64,000 bases of DNA from Novilysobacter antarcticus (lineage in GTDB: Bacteria > Pseudomonadota > Gammaproteobacteria > Xanthomonadales > Xanthomonadaceae). Within the stretch, counting starts at the first letter, position 1, and each line of letters starts with the position of its first letter. The stretch is taken from contig NZ_JAIEUJ010000004.1 of the NCBI RefSeq assembly GCF_019802285.1, positions 234,192-298,191 of the forward strand, given 5' to 3'. A program made the translations under genes and the position numbers. A model generated the notes under the pieces. It was not told the DNA's origin, did not search any database, and was given only the letters and a program-made list of their open reading frames with translations. Positions 8,586-17,569 of the stretch are shown here, piece by piece.

Positions 8586-8610
8586 ATCATATGATATGTC
8601 CGGACAAAGT
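8586..8610. promoter_or_regulatory. Divergent promoter region with two palindromes
   Basis: The gap between 8514 and 8690 holds ATCATATGAT (8586-8595, perfect palindrome) next to TGTCCGGACA (8597-8606, perfect palindrome). The stretch TGTCCGGACAAAGT (8597-8610) is repeated exactly inside the 22-bp palindrome at 46718-46739. GntR-type regulators of the FadR branch often bind TTGTCCGGACAA-like sites, and neither GntR gene here is of that branch, so the regulator may be encoded elsewhere. Confidence 0.6.
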
Positions 8611-8689
8611 CCGATACCCTTGGCCGGAACGGTGAATCACGTGCGGACACATTCCACGATGCAACGAGGTGCGACTTGGTAGACGCGGC

Positions 8690-10051
8690 ATGACAGCACG
8701 GGCCCCGAGCCTGACCGAAGCGCTGGCGACGCAACTTCTGCGGCCGGTGGACACGTCCGCGCGCCAACGCGCCGCCGCGCTGGTGGCCGACTGGTTGGGT
8801 TGCGCGCTGGGTGCGTTGCGATCCCCGCTCGCCGGTCAGCTGACCGGAGTGGTGGCCGCACTGCCCCGCGGCGACGCAACGGTACTCGGCGCCGGTCGGC
8901 GCGATCCCGCCTCCGCGCTGCTGGTCAACGGCGCGCTCGGCAACGTGCTGGAAATGGACGACGTGCACCGCGGCGCCATCCTGCACGCCGGACCGGTGGT
9001 GATCCCGGTCGCGCTGGCGGCGGCGGAAAGCGTCGGCGCCACCCCGCAGCAATTCCTGGATGCCGTGGTGCGCGGCTACGAGGCCACCATCCGCGTCGGT
9101 CGCGCGCTCGGGCGTGACCATTACCGCTACTGGCACCCGACCTCGACCGCCGGTGCGTTCGGCGCGGCCGCCGCTGCCGGCTCCGTCCTCGGCCTGGACG
9201 CTGATGCGCTGGCCGACGCGCTGGGCACTGCCGGCAGCCGGACCGGAGGTCTGTGGCAGATGCGCCACGAGCCGGTCCCGACCAAGTCGATCCACAATGC
9301 CGAAGCCGCCCGCAGCGGCTTGCTGGCCGCGCAACTCGCGGCCGCCGGCCTGCGCGGCCCGCGCCGGATCCTGGAAGGCGAGCAGGGCCTGTTTGCCGCC
9401 ACCGCGCCGGATGCCCTGCCGGGCCTGGTCCTTGCCGAGGCACCGGACTGGCTCATCCACACCACCAGCCTGAAACCCTGGCCGGCCTGCCGCCACGCCC
9501 ACCCGGCGATCGATGCGATGCGCGACGCCCTGCGCCAGTCCGGTGGCCTGCCGGTGGAGGCGTTCGTCAGCATCCACGTGAGCACCTACGCCGAGGCGCT
9601 GCGGTTCTGTGACCGGCCCGAGCCGACCACCGAACTGGAGGCGAAGTTCAGCCTGCAGCACGCGGTCGCCGCGATTGCCTGTCTGGGCCGTCCGGAGTTG
9701 GCCCACTACCTGCCCGAGGCGATCAACGATCCGGTGCTGCGTGCGATGCGCGAGCGGGTCACCGTGAGCGAAGACGAAGCGGCCAGCGCGCGCTTCCCGG
9801 ACCATTACGGCGCCACCGTGACCGTGGCGCTGGCCGACGGCCGCCGCCTGCACGCGAGCCGCGTGGATGCCTGGGGAGACCCGGAGTGCCCGATGCCCGA
9901 AGCCGCGATCGCGTCCAAGGCGTTGGCGTTGGCGGAGTGGGGCGGTGTGCCTGCACCGGTCGCGACCCGTCTGTTCGATGCCGTGCGCGCGTTGCCGACC
10001 GCGCTCTCGCTGGAACCCCTGCAGGCCGCCCTGGCCGGGCTGGACGCATGA
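8690..10051 (+). CDS. MmgE/PrpD family protein, first of a pair
   Basis: A 453-residue protein of the 2-methylcitrate dehydratase/cis-aconitate decarboxylase fold. The N-terminal helical domain (ADWLGCALGAL, EMDDVHRGAILHAGPVVIP) and C-terminal lid domain are both present and of usual length. Family members remove water or CO2 from branched di- and tricarboxylates or isomerise them. ATG 8690 is preferred; an in-frame GTG at 8669 is possible. The stop overlaps the start of a second MmgE/PrpD gene (ATGA at 10048), which suggests a two-subunit or sequential pair. MmgE/PrpD genes also accompany itaconate degradation genes in Pseudomonas. Confidence 0.88.
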   Translation: MTARAPSLTEALATQLLRPVDTSARQRAAALVADWLGCALGALRSPLAGQLTGVVAALPRGDATVLGAGRRDPASALLVNGALGNVLEMDDVHRGAILHAGPVVIPVALAAAESVGATPQQFLDAVVRGYEATIRVGRALGRDHYRYWHPTSTAGAFGAAAAAGSVLGLDADALADALGTAGSRTGGLWQMRHEPVPTKSIHNAEAARSGLLAAQLAAAGLRGPRRILEGEQGLFAATAPDALPGLVLAEAPDWLIHTTSLKPWPACRHAHPAIDAMRDALRQSGGLPVEAFVSIHVSTYAEALRFCDRPEPTTELEAKFSLQHAVAAIACLGRPELAHYLPEAINDPVLRAMRERVTVSEDEAASARFPDHYGATVTVALADGRRLHASRVDAWGDPECPMPEAAIASKALALAEWGGVPAPVATRLFDAVRALPTALSLEPLQAALAGLDA

Positions 10052-11445
10052 GCGAAGCCATGCCCCGCCTGACCGAAGCGCTCGTCGCGCACGCCGCCGA
10101 CCTGCGCTACGAGGATCTCTCGCCGGACACCATCGCCGCGGCCAAGAAATTCATCATGGACGGCGTTTCGGTCGGCATCGCCGGCTCCGGCCCGCAGGTG
10201 CCGTTGAACAAGGTCGTGCGTGACAGCGCCCAGACCCTCGGCAGCGGCGGTGATAACGATGCCCGCGTCTGGGTCACCGGCGAGCGCCTGCACGCCTCCA
10301 GCGCGGCGATGGTCAACGGCTTCCAGATCCACAACCAGGAATTCGACTGCGTGCACATGCCCGCGGTCGTGCATCCGATGGCGGTGGTGCTGTCCAGTCT
10401 GCTCACCGCCGCCGAGCAGCGTGGCGGCGTGGACGGCAAGCGCCTGATTGCCGCGGTGGTGATCGCGGTCGATGTAGCCACCCTGATCGGGATCAGCGGC
10501 CGGGCGCCGATGCGCTTCTTCCGCCCGGCGATGTGCGGGGCCCTGGGCGCGGTGGCCGGGATCGCCCATTTGCACGGCGCCGACGAGGTCACTCTGCGCC
10601 GCGCGCTCGGCCTGACCTACAGCCACCTGTCCGGCACCATGCAGGCGCACGTGGAGGGCTCGCCCACGCTGGCGCTGCAGATCGCCTTCAATGCGCGCGC
10701 AGCGATCACCGCCTGGACGCTCGCCAACCACGGTTTCCCCGCGCCGCACGACTGGCTGGAAGGCCCGTTCGGCTACCTGCCACTGATTGAAGGCGCCTTC
10801 GACACCCGCCCGGCGCTGGCCGCGCTGGCCGCGGGCGATGCGCAGATCGAGCAGGTCAGCCACAAGGTGTTCCCGACCGGCGGCGCCGCGCATGCCTGTC
10901 TGGACATGCTGCGCGAACTGCGCGAGCGCGAGCACCTGCGCATCGAGGACATCGCCCGGATCGAGCTGCGTGCGCCGCCACTGGTCCGCCGGCTGGTGTC
11001 GCGGCCGTACAAGGCCGGCATGGAGACCAGCTACGCGCGCCTGTGCCTGCCCTACCTGACCGGCACGATGCTGATCGACGGCCGGGTCGGACTGGACGCG
11101 TATTCGGCCGAGGCGCTCGCCGATCCGGTGCGCGCCGAGTTCGCCAATCGCCTGCATGTCGTGCCCAACGAATGCGACGATCCCAACGCGCTGGTGCCGC
11201 AGAGTCTGGTGGTCACCACGACCGATGGTCGCGAGCTGCACAACCACCGCGATGCCGCGCTGGGTTCCCCTGAGCGCCCGCTGGACCGCGCCCAGCAACT
11301 CGACAAGTTCCACCATTGCCTGGACCACGCGGCCCGGCCTTTCGATGCGGCCCGCCGGACCGAACTGCTTACCCTCCTTGACCAGCTGGAGGCGCTCGAT
11401 GATGTGCGTCGCCTGGTCGACCTTCTGATTGTTGAGGCCCCATGA
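10048..11445 (+). CDS. MmgE/PrpD family protein, second of a pair
   Basis: A 465-residue relative of the preceding gene, with the family segments QIHNQEFDCVHMPAVVHPM and VFPTGGAAHACLDMLREL. The two copies are only distantly alike, so they are not a recent duplication. It starts at the ATG overlapping the previous stop and ends overlapping the start of the ligase gene at 11442, so the first three genes are translated as a coupled set. The likely role is dehydration, isomerisation or decarboxylation of a branched dicarboxylic acid. The exact reaction is not deducible. Confidence 0.88.
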   Translation: MSEAMPRLTEALVAHAADLRYEDLSPDTIAAAKKFIMDGVSVGIAGSGPQVPLNKVVRDSAQTLGSGGDNDARVWVTGERLHASSAAMVNGFQIHNQEFDCVHMPAVVHPMAVVLSSLLTAAEQRGGVDGKRLIAAVVIAVDVATLIGISGRAPMRFFRPAMCGALGAVAGIAHLHGADEVTLRRALGLTYSHLSGTMQAHVEGSPTLALQIAFNARAAITAWTLANHGFPAPHDWLEGPFGYLPLIEGAFDTRPALAALAAGDAQIEQVSHKVFPTGGAAHACLDMLRELREREHLRIEDIARIELRAPPLVRRLVSRPYKAGMETSYARLCLPYLTGTMLIDGRVGLDAYSAEALADPVRAEFANRLHVVPNECDDPNALVPQSLVVTTTDGRELHNHRDAALGSPERPLDRAQQLDKFHHCLDHAARPFDAARRTELLTLLDQLEALDDVRRLVDLLIVEAP

Positions 11446-12842
11446 AAACGACGCCGACCTATTTCGAAACCTTCGACATCAAACAGCTGCTGTCGGACTT
11501 CCCGCTGGAGCAGGACTTCACCGAGCGCTTCCGCACCATCAGCCGCGACGAGCTGTTCGCGCAGCAGGATGTGCTGTTCAAGCGCTGCGTCGCGCGCGCC
11601 TGGCAGATCCCGTTCTACCAGCGCCTGTGGGGCGCGCAGGGCATTGAACCCGGCGACATCAAGGGTCTGGCCGACATCACCAAGCTGCCGGTGTACGGCA
11701 AGCACGACATCATGGGTTCGGTGGAATCCTGTCCGCCGCTGGGCGACTTCCACGGCTGGCACGACGGCACCCCCGCCGGCGACATGCCGATGGTGTTCCA
11801 CACCACCAGTGGCACCACCGGCCGCCCGCAGCCGCTGGTGTTCAGCCCGCGCAGCCGCGAGATCCAGAACCTGCTGCTGGCGCGTCTGTACCGCTGGCAG
11901 GGCATGAAGCAAGGCGACGTCGTCCACTCGGTGTACGGCCACGGCATGATCAACGGCGGCCATTACGTGCGCGAGGCGGTCAACCACTTCACCCAGGCGC
12001 TGTTCTGCTCGGCCGGTACCGGCATCGAGATGCGCTCCGCGCAGCAGGTCAAATTGATGCGTGACATGGGCGCGACCGTGATCGTCGGTTTCGCCGACTA
12101 CATCAAGAAGCTGGCCGACGTGGCCCGCGAGCAGGGCCTGGAGCCCGGCAAGGACATCCCGGTGCGGATGATCTGCGGCCATCTGGGGCGCGAGTCGCGC
12201 GAGTCGCTGGCCAAGGCCTGGGGCGGGGTGGAGCTGTACGACTGGTACGGCGTCGGCGACACCGGCGCGATCGCCGGTCAGGGCCCGGATCAGGACGGCA
12301 TGTACGTGATGGAGGATGCCCAGTACCTGGAGATCCTCGGCGTCGACGACGGCAAAGTCGTGGCAGAAGGCGAGACCGGCGACATGGTCGTGACCTGCCT
12401 GTACAAGGACGACATCTACCCGATCATCCGCTTCAACACCCATGACGTGACCCGCGTGCTGACCACGCCGTCGTCGCTGGGCCTGAACCTGCGCCGGATC
12501 GAGGGCTTCCTCGGCCGCAGCGACAACATGGTCAAGGTGCGCGGCATCAACGTGTTCCCGCAGGCGATGGCGCCGATCCTGGAAGAGCACTCCGGCTTTG
12601 CCGGTGAGTTCATCTGCGTGACCACCCGCGATGCCTCCGGCCGTGACGATCTGGCCGTGCACATCGAGGTCAATGGTTCGACCGACGACACCGAGCTGGC
12701 CGCGGCGTTTGCCGCGCTGCTGCGCATGCGCCTGGGCGTGGATGTGACCATCGTGCTCGCCGAGCGGGGCTCACTGGCACCGTTGACCGGGATGGAGACG
12801 CGGCAGAAGCCGATCCGCCTGATCGACAAGCGCTTCGAGTAA
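11442..12842 (+). CDS. PaaK-like acyl-CoA ligase (AMP-forming)
   Basis: A 466-residue adenylate-forming enzyme of the phenylacetate-CoA ligase group. The phosphate-binding loop TTSGTTGRPQPLVF is near residue 123, the YGVGDTGAI adenine motif near 269 and the hinge RSDNMVKVRG near 360. Such ligases join CoA to aromatic or other carboxylic acids using ATP. The amino terminus is longer than the core family but the length is normal for PaaK. It overlaps the second MmgE/PrpD gene and precedes an amidase. The substrate may be an acid released by that amidase; this is inference. Confidence 0.87.
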   Translation: MKTTPTYFETFDIKQLLSDFPLEQDFTERFRTISRDELFAQQDVLFKRCVARAWQIPFYQRLWGAQGIEPGDIKGLADITKLPVYGKHDIMGSVESCPPLGDFHGWHDGTPAGDMPMVFHTTSGTTGRPQPLVFSPRSREIQNLLLARLYRWQGMKQGDVVHSVYGHGMINGGHYVREAVNHFTQALFCSAGTGIEMRSAQQVKLMRDMGATVIVGFADYIKKLADVAREQGLEPGKDIPVRMICGHLGRESRESLAKAWGGVELYDWYGVGDTGAIAGQGPDQDGMYVMEDAQYLEILGVDDGKVVAEGETGDMVVTCLYKDDIYPIIRFNTHDVTRVLTTPSSLGLNLRRIEGFLGRSDNMVKVRGINVFPQAMAPILEEHSGFAGEFICVTTRDASGRDDLAVHIEVNGSTDDTELAAAFAALLRMRLGVDVTIVLAERGSLAPLTGMETRQKPIRLIDKRFE

Positions 12843-12852
12843 GCACGACGCC

Positions 12853-14250
12853 ATGAGCCGGATCGACGCTGCCCTGCTGGGCGAGGACATGACTTCGCAT
12901 CTCGCCCGGCTGGAGCGCGGCGAGCTGACCTGCCGCGACTTGGTGGAACAGCAGCTGGCCGCGATCACGGCCAGCCAGCCGGTGCTCAACAGCTACCTGG
13001 CGGTGGATGCGGAGGCCGCCCGTCGCGCCGCGGACGCGTCCGATGCGCGGCGCAAGGCCGGGACCGCACGTACCCTGGAAGGGGTGCCGGTCGCGATCAA
13101 GGACAACATCGACGCGGCCGGTTTTGCCACCACTGCCGGCATGGCGACGCGTCGTGATGCGGCCGCGGCCAGCATCGACAGTCCTTCCGTCGCGCGTCTG
13201 CGTGAGGCCGGCGCGGTCATTCTCGGCAAGCTCAACATGCACGAGGCGGCGCTGGGGGCGGACAACAACAACCCGCACTTCGGCCCCTGCCACAACCCGC
13301 ACCGGCCCGGCTTCACTCCCGGCGGGTCCAGCGGTGGCAGCGGTGCTGCCGTGGCCGCCGGAGTGTGCAGCGCCGCGCTCGGAACCGACAGCATGGGCTC
13401 GGTGCGCATCCCCGCCAGCTACTGCGGCGTGGTCGGTCTCAAGCCCAGCTGGGGCGCGATCAGCACCCGCGGCACGGTCGCGCTGAGCCATCGGCTCGAC
13501 CACATCGGCCCGCTGGCACGCTCGGCGCGCGACCTGCGGGTGCTGTTGCCGGTGCTGGCGGCGTTCGACCCGGCCAGCGCGCAGTCGCGGGCGATCCACT
13601 TTGCGCCGGCTTCGAGCGGACCTCTGCGGCTGGGTGTGGTGGATTTCGGTGACACCGTCGAGTGCGAGCCGGGTATCACCGAAGCGTTCGAAGCCGGGTT
13701 GCAGATTCTGCTCGGCCTCGGTCACCAGCGCGTGGATCTGCCCGCACCCGCGTTCGCGCCCGGCCATTCGCGCCGCGCCGGCCTGCTGGTCTGCGAGGCG
13801 GAAATGCTGATCGAGCACGCCGATGACTGGCAGCACCAACGCGAACGCTTTTCGCCGCTGCTGCAGAAATTGATGGCCTACGCCGAGCGCAAGTCCGCCA
13901 GTGATCTGGTCGACGCGGTGCGCGTGCTCGATCAGGCCCAGGTGCAGCTGCAGCAGTGGCTGGCCCAGTGCGATGTGCTGGTGATGCCGACCACCCCGCA
14001 GCGCGCTTTCAGCTTTGACACCGCCACGCCGGCCAATCAGGCTGACCTGACCGGCTATGCCAACTTCGCCGGCAATCCGGCGCTGTCGGTGCCGCTGGCG
14101 GTGGCCGACGGTGAACTGCCGCTGGGCCTGCAGCTGGTCGGCGCTATCGGTGATGAAATGCAACTGATCGCACTCGCCGAAGCGTTCCAGCAGACGATTG
14201 GCTGGCAGCCCTCCCTCCCGCAAGCCTGCAACGACTGGTGGCCGCAATGA
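12853..14250 (+). CDS. Amidase signature family hydrolase
   Basis: A 465-residue amidase. The Ser-cisSer-Lys triad is visible: K83 in AIKDN, S159/S160 in GGSSGGSG and the nucleophile S183 in DSMGSVRIPAS. The family hydrolyses amides to carboxylic acids and ammonia or amines (also GatA in a different setting; no GatB or GatC is nearby, so a catabolic amidase is more likely). Ten bases separate it from the ligase gene and its stop overlaps the start of the CaiB gene at 14247. No signal peptide, so cytoplasmic. Confidence 0.9.
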   Translation: MSRIDAALLGEDMTSHLARLERGELTCRDLVEQQLAAITASQPVLNSYLAVDAEAARRAADASDARRKAGTARTLEGVPVAIKDNIDAAGFATTAGMATRRDAAAASIDSPSVARLREAGAVILGKLNMHEAALGADNNNPHFGPCHNPHRPGFTPGGSSGGSGAAVAAGVCSAALGTDSMGSVRIPASYCGVVGLKPSWGAISTRGTVALSHRLDHIGPLARSARDLRVLLPVLAAFDPASAQSRAIHFAPASSGPLRLGVVDFGDTVECEPGITEAFEAGLQILLGLGHQRVDLPAPAFAPGHSRRAGLLVCEAEMLIEHADDWQHQRERFSPLLQKLMAYAERKSASDLVDAVRVLDQAQVQLQQWLAQCDVLVMPTTPQRAFSFDTATPANQADLTGYANFAGNPALSVPLAVADGELPLGLQLVGAIGDEMQLIALAEAFQQTIGWQPSLPQACNDWWPQ

Positions 14251-15506
14251 AACCTCTTGATGGCGTGCGCGTACTGGACCTCTCGCGCATCCTCGCCGGC
14301 CCGTGGGCCACCCAGGTGCTGGCCGATTTCGGCGCCGACGTGATCAAGGTCGAGCGTCCCGAAGGCGGCGACGACACCCGCGGCTGGGGTCCGCCGTGGC
14401 TGCACGACGCGGACGGCGTGCCGACCGCGGAGTCCGCCTATTACCTGTGTGCCAACCGCGGCAAGCGCTCCGTGGCGATCGACTTCACCGGTGAGCAGGG
14501 TCAGGCGCTCATCCGCGAGATGGCCCGGCACTGCGACGTGCTGGTGGAGAACTACAAGGTCGGCGGTCTGGCCAAATACGGCCTCGACTACGCCAGCCTG
14601 AAGGCGATCAATCCCAAGCTGGTGTACTGCTCGATCACCGGCTACGGCCAGACCGGCCCCTACGCCAAGCGCGCCGGCTACGACGCCGCGATCCAGGCGA
14701 TCGGCGGGCTGATGAGCATCACCGGCGAGCCGGAAGGCACCCCCGGCGGGGTACCGCAGAAAGTCGGCGTCGCCGCGACCGACCTGATGACGGGCATGTA
14801 CGCGGTGTCGGCGATCCTCGCCGCGTTGCGTCACGCCGAGCGCCACGGCGAAGGTCAGCACATCGATCTGGCCCTGCTCGACACCCAGGTCGCCTGGTTG
14901 GCCAACCAGGCGTCGAACTACCTGGTCGGCGGCGTGGTGCCGCAGCGTCAGGGCACCGCGCATCCCAACATCGTCCCCTACCAGGTGATGCCGACCGCGG
15001 ACGGCTACTTCATGCTCGCGGTCGGCAACGACGGCCAGTTCGCGCGCTTTTGCGAGGTCCTCGGTGATCCCGAACTGGCGAGCGATCCGCGCTACACCAC
15101 CAACGCCGCGCGGGTCGCCAACCGCGACCGGCTGGTGCCGTATCTGGAGCAGCGTCTGGCGACCCGGCCGAGCGCGCACTGGCTGGCGGAGCTGGAGCGC
15201 GCCACCGTGCCGTGTGCGCCGGTCAACCGCATCGACCAGGTGTTCGATGACCCACAGGTGCAGGCGCGCGGCATGCGTATCGAGCTACCGCATCCGACCG
15301 CAGGCCACGTGCCCGGCGTCGCCAACCCGGTGCATTTCTCCGCCACCCCGGTCCAGTACACCCACGCCGCGCCCGGGCTGGGCGAGCACACCGGCGCCGT
15401 GCTGGGCGAGCTCCTGGGGCTGGATGCCGACGCACTGGCCGCGCTGGAAGCGTCCGGCGTGGTCGCGCTGCCTGCAGTGAAGACCGCCACCGCCAGCAAC
15501 GACTGA
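14247..15506 (+). CDS. CaiB/BaiF family III CoA-transferase
   Basis: A 419-residue class III CoA-transferase starting MKPLDGVRVLDLSRILAGPWATQ, with the family landmarks DFGADVIKVERP, VENYKVGGLAKYGLDY and the GYGQTGPYA loop. The catalytic Asp is expected in the AATDLMTGMY region near residue 180. The family moves CoA between dicarboxylates or between an acid and its thioester. The ATG overlaps the amidase stop. It is the first of three CaiB paralogues in the window (others at 51547 and 52795). Confidence 0.92.
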   Translation: MKPLDGVRVLDLSRILAGPWATQVLADFGADVIKVERPEGGDDTRGWGPPWLHDADGVPTAESAYYLCANRGKRSVAIDFTGEQGQALIREMARHCDVLVENYKVGGLAKYGLDYASLKAINPKLVYCSITGYGQTGPYAKRAGYDAAIQAIGGLMSITGEPEGTPGGVPQKVGVAATDLMTGMYAVSAILAALRHAERHGEGQHIDLALLDTQVAWLANQASNYLVGGVVPQRQGTAHPNIVPYQVMPTADGYFMLAVGNDGQFARFCEVLGDPELASDPRYTTNAARVANRDRLVPYLEQRLATRPSAHWLAELERATVPCAPVNRIDQVFDDPQVQARGMRIELPHPTAGHVPGVANPVHFSATPVQYTHAAPGLGEHTGAVLGELLGLDADALAALEASGVVALPAVKTATASND

Positions 15507-15620
15507 CCGCCACCCGACATCACCTGGGAGCACTACGAAATCAACGCCCCGATCGCCGATGAGGTGTTTGTGCTTTCCGGCCAAGGCGACGAAGCGCCGG
15601 TTGCAGGCGGCAGCCGTTGA
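15507..15620 (+). other. Short open stretch, possible C-terminal gene remnant
   Basis: Directly after the CaiB stop the same frame stays open for 37 codons and ends in a TGA at 15618-15620 that overlaps the TTG start of the MFS gene. The peptide WEHYEINAPIADEVFVLSGQ looks like a natural protein end rather than random translation, but it has no good start codon. It may be the left-over tail of a lost gene whose stop still couples translation to the permease. Confidence 0.35.
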
Positions 15621-16954
15621 GCGCGGGCGGATCGGAGGGTCCGGCGGCGCTCGCTTCGGCCGGCAACACCACCTTCCGTGCGGTCACCGCAGCGGTGGCC
15701 GGCACGGTGTTCGAGTGGTTCGATTTCTTCCTGTACGGCAGCCTGGTGGCGGTGTTCGGCCGGCTGTTTTTCCCGCCGGGGCACGAGACCGCCGGCCTGC
15801 TGGCAGCGCTTGCGGTGTTTGGTGCCGGCTGGGTGGTCCGACCGCTGGGCGCGTTGTTATTCGGCCGCCTGGGTGACCGGATCGGCCGTCGACCGACCTT
15901 CCTGATCACCATCGTGCTGATGGGCGGTGCGACGGTCGGCATCGGCCTGCTGCCGACCTACGCCAGTGCCGGACTGCTCGCCCCGATCCTGCTGGTGTCC
16001 TTGCGGCTGGCGCAGGGCCTGGCGGTCGGTGGCGAGTTCGGCGGCGCGGCGATCTATGTTGCCGAGCATTCCCCGGCGCGCCACCGCGGCCTCAACACCA
16101 GTCTGGTGATGGGCACCGGCACGGTCGGCCTGCTGCTGGCGCTGGTGGCGATCATGCTCACCCGTGGGTTGCTTGGCGACGTGGCGTTCGAAGCGTGGGG
16201 CTGGCGACTGCCGTTCCTGGCCTCGGTCCTGTTGTTGGCGCTGTCGGTGTACATGCGCATGCATCTGGGCGAGTCGCCGATGTTCGAGAAGCTGCAGGCC
16301 GAGGGCGAGCTCGCCCACGCCCCGCTGAAAGAGGCGTTCACCACCCCGGCGCACGTCAAATCGATGCTGCTCGCGCTGATCACCCTGACCGCGGCCCAGG
16401 GCGTGGTGTGGAACGCCGGCACCTATTTCCCGCTGGTGTTCCTGCAATCCCCGCTTGGGCTGGATGTCGGCGTCGCGGCGGAGCTGATGGCCTGTGCGTT
16501 GCTGCTTGGCGCGCCGCTGTTCCCGTTGGCCGGCTGGTTGTCAGACCGTTATGGCCGTCGCCCGGTGGTGATCACCGGCTTCGCGCTGTCCGCGCTGACC
16601 TTGCTGCCGACCTTCCGGATGCTCGCCGCGGCGGTGCAGCCGGAACTCGAGTTCTTCACCGCGCTGGCCTTGATCTGGACCCTGGCGATCCCGGTCGCGC
16701 TGGTCTGCGGCCCGGCGCCGGCCTATCTGGTCGAGCTGTTCCCGACCCGCATCCGCTACAGCGCGATCGGCCTGCCGTACCACATCGGCAACGGCTGGTT
16801 CGGCGGCTTCATGCCGTTCGCCACCATGGCCCTGAGCGTGCACTTCGGCAGCCAGTTCGCCGGCCTGTATTACCCGATCACGATGGCCATCATCTGCGGG
16901 CTATGCGCACTGTTCCTGATGCCGGAAACGAAGGATCGGGACATTTCGTTGTAG
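15617..16954 (+). CDS. MFS transporter, metabolite:H+ symporter type
   Basis: A 445-residue permease with twelve hydrophobic segments. The MHS subfamily signature is clear: AGTVFEWFDFFLYGSL in helix 1, GRLGDRIGRRP after helix 2 and GGEFGGAAIYVAEH in helix 4-5. This subfamily takes up organic acids and osmolytes such as alpha-ketoglutarate, citrate, proline or shikimate with protons. The start is TTG 15617, in family-like position, overlapping the stop of the short stretch before it. As the end of the MmgE/ligase/amidase operon it probably imports that pathway's substrate. Confidence 0.88.
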   Translation: MSAGGSEGPAALASAGNTTFRAVTAAVAGTVFEWFDFFLYGSLVAVFGRLFFPPGHETAGLLAALAVFGAGWVVRPLGALLFGRLGDRIGRRPTFLITIVLMGGATVGIGLLPTYASAGLLAPILLVSLRLAQGLAVGGEFGGAAIYVAEHSPARHRGLNTSLVMGTGTVGLLLALVAIMLTRGLLGDVAFEAWGWRLPFLASVLLLALSVYMRMHLGESPMFEKLQAEGELAHAPLKEAFTTPAHVKSMLLALITLTAAQGVVWNAGTYFPLVFLQSPLGLDVGVAAELMACALLLGAPLFPLAGWLSDRYGRRPVVITGFALSALTLLPTFRMLAAAVQPELEFFTALALIWTLAIPVALVCGPAPAYLVELFPTRIRYSAIGLPYHIGNGWFGGFMPFATMALSVHFGSQFAGLYYPITMAIICGLCALFLMPETKDRDISL

Positions 16955-16983
16955 TGTCGCTGCAACGCTCACCGGAACAGATC

Positions 16984-17352
16984 ATGGACGATCCAAAGCC
17001 CCGCCCCTTTCTCGACTTTTTGACCTGCCTGGCGCTGGTGTTGCTGCTGTCGTTCGCTGGGCTGGTCGGTTACTACTCGGCGGCCTGCAGTGACCGCAGC
17101 GGCGCGGTCGGCATGGCCATGATGGTCATGCTGTTCGGCGCGTTCGCCGCCCCGGCGACCGCCATCGTCGCGGCGAGTGGCGGCGTGGTGGTCGCGTTTA
17201 TCGGCTCGGTCTTTTTACGGCCGGCCGAGTCGATGGCGCGCTTCGGCGCCACCTGTCTGGCGGGCGGCGCGCTGGCCTTGGGCAGCCTGATAGTGATTGC
17301 GAAGATCGCCGATGCAGCCGATGCCTACGCAAGGTGCAGCATCGGCTTCTGA
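16984..17352 (+). CDS. Small membrane protein of unknown function
   Basis: A 122-residue protein starting at ATG 16984, 29 bases after the permease. Three or four hydrophobic segments (about residues 12-32, 42-62, 64-82, 90-110) make up nearly all of it. The middle is rich in Gly and Ala. It may be co-transcribed with the permease. No family recognised. Confidence 0.6.
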   Translation: MDDPKPRPFLDFLTCLALVLLLSFAGLVGYYSAACSDRSGAVGMAMMVMLFGAFAAPATAIVAASGGVVVAFIGSVFLRPAESMARFGATCLAGGALALGSLIVIAKIADAADAYARCSIGF

Positions 17353-17368
17353 GCGCCGCGCCGGACGG

Positions 17369-17541
17369 TCAGCGCTCGTATTGCTGCCCCTGCGACAGCA
17401 GCTCGGGCCGGTTTTAGGCGATCGATGCGCCAGACAGGTACAGCGCCTCGAACCCGGTCTGCTGGGCGATCAGCGCGGTGAACGCATCTTAGATGCCGGG
17501 CACCAGCACCGAAGTGGGCTGTTGCAGGCGTTGTTTGAAGG
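17369..17541 (-). pseudogene. N-terminal fragment of a PEP-mutase/isocitrate-lyase family gene with in-frame stops
   Basis: Translating the minus strand from about 17541 gives LQQPTSVLVPGI, a TAA stop, DAFTALIAQQTGFEALYLSG, ASIA, another TAA, then NRPELLSQGQYER and TGA. This matches the first 50 or so residues of PrpB-like and oxaloacetate-decarboxylase-like lyases (VPGxYDAxxA, GFEAxYLSGASxA). The stops are at 17489-17491 and 17414-17416. An AGGAG sequence is kept just upstream, near 17553, after the end of the VOC gene. The rest of the lyase gene is gone. A full-length family member is at 40024. Confidence 0.7.
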
Positions 17542-17569
17542 GGGTTCTCCTGGTTCCGGGCACACGGAA

